From contig FOBR01000007.1 in NCBI GenBank assembly GCA_900109895.1, positions 124,001-188,000 of the forward strand: DNA of 64,000 nucleotides, read 5' to 3'. Made by a program: the position numbers and the translations under genes. Under the pieces are notes generated by a model. The model saw only the letters and a list, made by a program, of their open reading frames with translations. It was not told where the DNA came from and did no database searches. The stretch is from a bacterium A37T11. GTDB taxonomy: Bacteria; Bacteroidota; Bacteroidia; Sphingobacteriales; Sphingobacteriaceae. Of this stretch, positions 61,902 to 64,000 are shown piece by piece (position 1 is the stretch's first letter; the number at the start of each line of letters is the position of its first letter).

Positions 61902-62369
61902 TTAAGCAAGGGCACCAAAAGCTATGCGGGAAAGTTCATCCATGACGCACTCGATGCCAATAATGGAATCCAGTAAATTGACAGGCTTTTCATGGAGGCC
62001 TACATTGGGTAAATTTAACCACATACGAAAATTATTGAGGTCAGAAAAGACTTCAATACCCTTGTCAAAAAGTTCAAAAAGCTGTAACAGGTGCTCACTA
62101 ATGCCGATATCTAAGGATTTGCTGTCGCGAATATAGGAACGAAGGGTTTTGTCTGAGATGTTAAGCAAACGGGCAACATCTTCACGGGTGCCATTAAACA
62201 TGCTGATAAAATCAGTGAGGGCTTTGGTTTCAAGGCCGGCACGAATGAAGCGCAATTTGACGTCAGGATGGCCATAACTGTCCTGGTAACGGCTAATGGC
62301 ACCATAGGCAACAGCTGCATCGGCAACGTGCTGGCTGTCTTTGATTGCTGGATATTTTTTTGCTTTCAT
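61902..62369 (-). CDS. Xre/MbcA/ParS-type antitoxin
   Basis: 155 residues. N-terminal Xre-like HTH (about 48-90: GLETKALTDFISMFNGTRED, VARLLNISDKTLRSYIRDSK) and a C-terminal toxin-binding domain (about 100-155: DLNNFRMWLNLPNVGLHEKPVN...). First gene of the pair; represses itself through the palindrome upstream. Confidence 0.9.
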   Translation of the reverse strand: MKAKKYPAIKDSQHVADAAVAYGAISRYQDSYGHPDVKLRFIRAGLETKALTDFISMFNGTREDVARLLNISDKTLRSYIRDSKSLDIGISEHLLQLFELFDKGIEVFSDLNNFRMWLNLPNVGLHEKPVNLLDSIIGIECVMDELSRIAFGALA

Positions 62370-62385
62370 GTTTTTTCCTTTCCTA

Positions 62386-62422
62386 CAAAGGTAAATATTT
62401 CCGAAATAAATCGGAAATTTTT
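62386..62422 (-). promoter_or_regulatory. Promoter and operator of the RES-Xre pair
   Basis: Minus-strand -7 box TACCTTTG (62386-62393). Inverted repeat AAATATTTCCGA (62393-62404) with TCGGAAATTTTT (62411-62422), 6-nt spacer, one mismatch, covering the region between -7 and -33. A typical auto-repression operator. Confidence 0.65.
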
Positions 62423-62446
62423 CTTAAAAAAGTAATGGAAAGGATA

Positions 62447-63376
62447 TTATTTTTTAGGAAAGTTCTGATTAATTCGGTGAAATAGATTGATCAAAAACTT
62501 TTTGCCGCGTTTATACAGGTTTCCTTTTCGGTGTTTAAAGAAATGGGTCAGGGCGAGTAAAGCCTGCTGATTTTCAAGTACGATATCTGGAAAATAGGTA
62601 ACCGGTTCTTTTGAAGGGGTAATTTGGTAGGTGTTTTCTATAATGGAATGTACGCCGGTGCCGTCATGCCCAATGTTTTCGATCAATGATTTTGCCGGCC
62701 AGAGCACAAGGCCATCTTTTAAAAATACGGAGGCATACCAGCGGATGGCCCAGGATTTGTTTTTTCCTGCTTTATAGTCATTTAATTGTTTCCAATAATT
62801 CATGCTACTGTTGATGGAAAAATCAACGATTTTTTGCTTGTTGAACTGCGGATACAAACGGGTAACATCCGGTTCAAAATGTATCCAGGCTCTTTTCCAG
62901 GTAGCCCAGCCCCAGCTATTAATGGCCCGGAAAAAAAAGGATTCCGGAAGCGTTTCGGCATGCTTTACCGGAAACATATAGCCGCTGATCTGCATGACCT
63001 TTTCTTCTTGTTGGTAGCGTTCAAGGGCATTATTAAAATAAGTAAGGGTATGCGGGGAAGATAATAGATCGTCTTCGAACACAATAACCTTTCCATAGGC
63101 ATTCACCACTTCGGTTACCCCCTGAATGATGGAATTGGCCAGGCCAAGGTTGGTTTTTTGCTGGATGACTTTAACCGATTTGAATCCGGAAATATGCTGG
63201 ATAACTTCACGGGTTTCTGCTACAGCTTTTTCTTCCAGTGGTCCGGCGGCAGCGTCTGCATAAACAAAAAGTCTGCTCTCATCTGCCAACAGGTTTTGTT
63301 GTAGAAATTTGAGGGTACGACGTGTATGTTCAGGCCGGTTATACACAAATAAGACAATGGGGGCCGGATTTTGCAT
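62447..63376 (-). CDS. Glycosyltransferase, GT2-like (GNT-I-type fold)
   Basis: 309 residues: IVLFVYNRPEHTRRTLKFLQ (start of the GT-A fold), NLGLANSIIQGVTEVVNAYG, VIVFEDDLLSSPHTLTYF with E-D-D as metal site, and a C-terminal W-x-x-R motif (INSWGWATWKRAW). A basic tail at the end. Such proteins act in envelope glycan synthesis. 12 nt after the ROK gene; probably cotranscribed. Confidence 0.88.
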   Translation of the reverse strand: MQNPAPIVLFVYNRPEHTRRTLKFLQQNLLADESRLFVYADAAAGPLEEKAVAETREVIQHISGFKSVKVIQQKTNLGLANSIIQGVTEVVNAYGKVIVFEDDLLSSPHTLTYFNNALERYQQEEKVMQISGYMFPVKHAETLPESFFFRAINSWGWATWKRAWIHFEPDVTRLYPQFNKQKIVDFSINSSMNYWKQLNDYKAGKNKSWAIRWYASVFLKDGLVLWPAKSLIENIGHDGTGVHSIIENTYQITPSKEPVTYFPDIVLENQQALLALTHFFKHRKGNLYKRGKKFLINLFHRINQNFPKK

Positions 63377-63388
63377 AGCTTAGCAGGT

Positions 63389-64000
63389 TCAGGAAGCTGA
63401 CTTATTCAAGTGGCAGGAGGCTCCGCCAATGAGCATGGCATCTTCCCCAAGGGCGGACGGTACTATCTGGATATTTTGTAACAAGGCTTGCAGGTTTTGC
63501 AGGGTTTGAGGGATGAACTGATTCCATGCATTGGCAATATTGCCTCCTATCACAATCACTTCCGGTTGATGCTTATGGACAAACTGTTCAAGGAACCAAC
63601 TAAAGTCATCGGCAAATACCTGCATGGCTTGCCGGGCAAGCGGATTGCTATCATATTGGTCAGTAACAGCTCTGGCATCGTCCACCCGTTCACCACTTAG
63701 TTCATAATAGGCACGCACAATGCCCCTTGTAGAAACAAACTCTTCTATTTTTTCGCCTTTATAAGGGAGGACGCTCAGTTCGGCATCTGCTGTGATACCA
63801 TCATAGCTATAAGATGAACCTAGCCCAGTTCCGAGCGTAATGCCAATAGCCCGATTAAAACCTTTTGCGGCTCCTCCTATCAGCTCGCCCGCCAGATAAG
63901 CTTCTGCATCATTCCGGAAGCAGATAGCGGAGGGCGCCATGCTTAATCTTTTTGCCAGTTCTTCCCGAATATTTACCAGATAAAGGGCTTCATATTTATC
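63389..64000 (-). CDS. ROK family sugar kinase, 5' end cut by window edge
   Basis: Last 203 residues of a ROK protein (glucokinase-like). The frame is open through the window edge; a Met at 63940 is internal. Seen: CFRNDAEAYLAGELIGGA, GITLGTGLGSSYSYDG (phosphate-binding) and a C-terminal VIVIGGNIANAWNQF. The usual ROK Cys zinc motif is not seen in this part. Likely phosphorylates a hexose; the regulator-type ROK is less likely but cannot be excluded without the N-terminus. Confidence 0.88.
   Translation of the reverse strand, partial: DKYEALYLVNIREELAKRLSMAPSAICFRNDAEAYLAGELIGGAAKGFNRAIGITLGTGLGSSYSYDGITADAELSVLPYKGEKIEEFVSTRGIVRAYYELSGERVDDARAVTDQYDSNPLARQAMQVFADDFSWFLEQFVHKHQPEVIVIGGNIANAWNQFIPQTLQNLQALLQNIQIVPSALGEDAMLIGGASCHLNKSAS

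Noticed and set aside
1-64000. CRISPR array, rRNA or tRNA genes, complete insertion sequence
   Set aside because: Read through all intergenic regions. No spaced repeats of CRISPR type, no cloverleaf with CCA end, and no transposase frame were found by eye. A tRNAscan or ISfinder run would be decisive.

Overview
The window is from a member of the Bacteroidota, most likely class Sphingobacteriia (Sphingobacteriaceae-like). I base this on four SusC-type receptors with three SusD partners, two ECF sigma/FecR pairs, many Bacteroidota-type promoters (TTG, about 20 nt, TAnnTTTG), and a housekeeping tail with OstA-like, DUF4834, YfhO and TilS proteins. The genus cannot be named from the sequence alone. 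I found no rRNA, tRNA or CRISPR array.

Layout. (a) 1-2.4 kb: end of an aldo/keto reductase, then an AAA/DUF4143 ATPase whose promoter lies between two matching palindromes. (b) 2.8-16.7 kb, minus strand: a polysaccharide utilisation locus (PUL) in the order one-component membrane regulator, SusC, SusD, DUF3823, GH71/99-like protein, GH2, GH29 fucosidase. It is flanked by direct repeats of about 118 bp. (c) 17.1-26.4 kb, plus strand: a GxGYxYP protein, ECF sigma factor, FecR, STN-type SusC and SusD. A shared ECF-type promoter precedes the GxGYxYP gene and fecR, which ties the enzyme to the sigma factor. (d) 26.8-33.9 kb: HTH protein, a GC-rich hairpin element, a Cys-containing 38-residue ORF, SusC-SusD-TlpA, and convergent to these a MauE-like membrane protein and a DUF6520-like secreted peptide. 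This looks like a redox/peptide-linked receptor system rather than a glycan PUL. (e) 34-39.4 kb: a mosaic accessory block with an unknown protein, an AAA/PDDEXK protein, HigBA, a lipoprotein and a decayed mobile-element primase fragment. The ATPase-HigBA part lies between near-identical 41-bp direct repeats.

(f) 39.5-45.4 kb, minus strand: a second sigma/FecR system with a small protein and a SusC that lacks its C-terminal strands and has no SusD. Its fecR contains an in-frame REP-like palindrome. (g) 45.6-50.1 kb: a MocR-like regulator without the PLP lysine, an HTH protein, a GTCGCA-rich hairpin region, and a four-gene cluster (membrane protein, CHAP-like amidase, FN3 protein, lipoprotein with a C-terminal TM) that resembles a lysis cassette. 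(h) 50.2-64 kb: ordinary genes (VOC protein, RdgB, OstA-like, TilS, DUF4834, glycosyltransferases, YfhO), a RES-Xre toxin-antitoxin pair with a palindromic operator, and the end of a ROK kinase.

Function. Regions b and c import and degrade glycans under two different kinds of signalling: a membrane-tethered DNA-binding regulator in b, and sigma/anti-sigma signalling through the receptor STN domain in c. Region f uses the same logic as c but appears decayed. Regions d, e and g are the most likely sources of undescribed biology.
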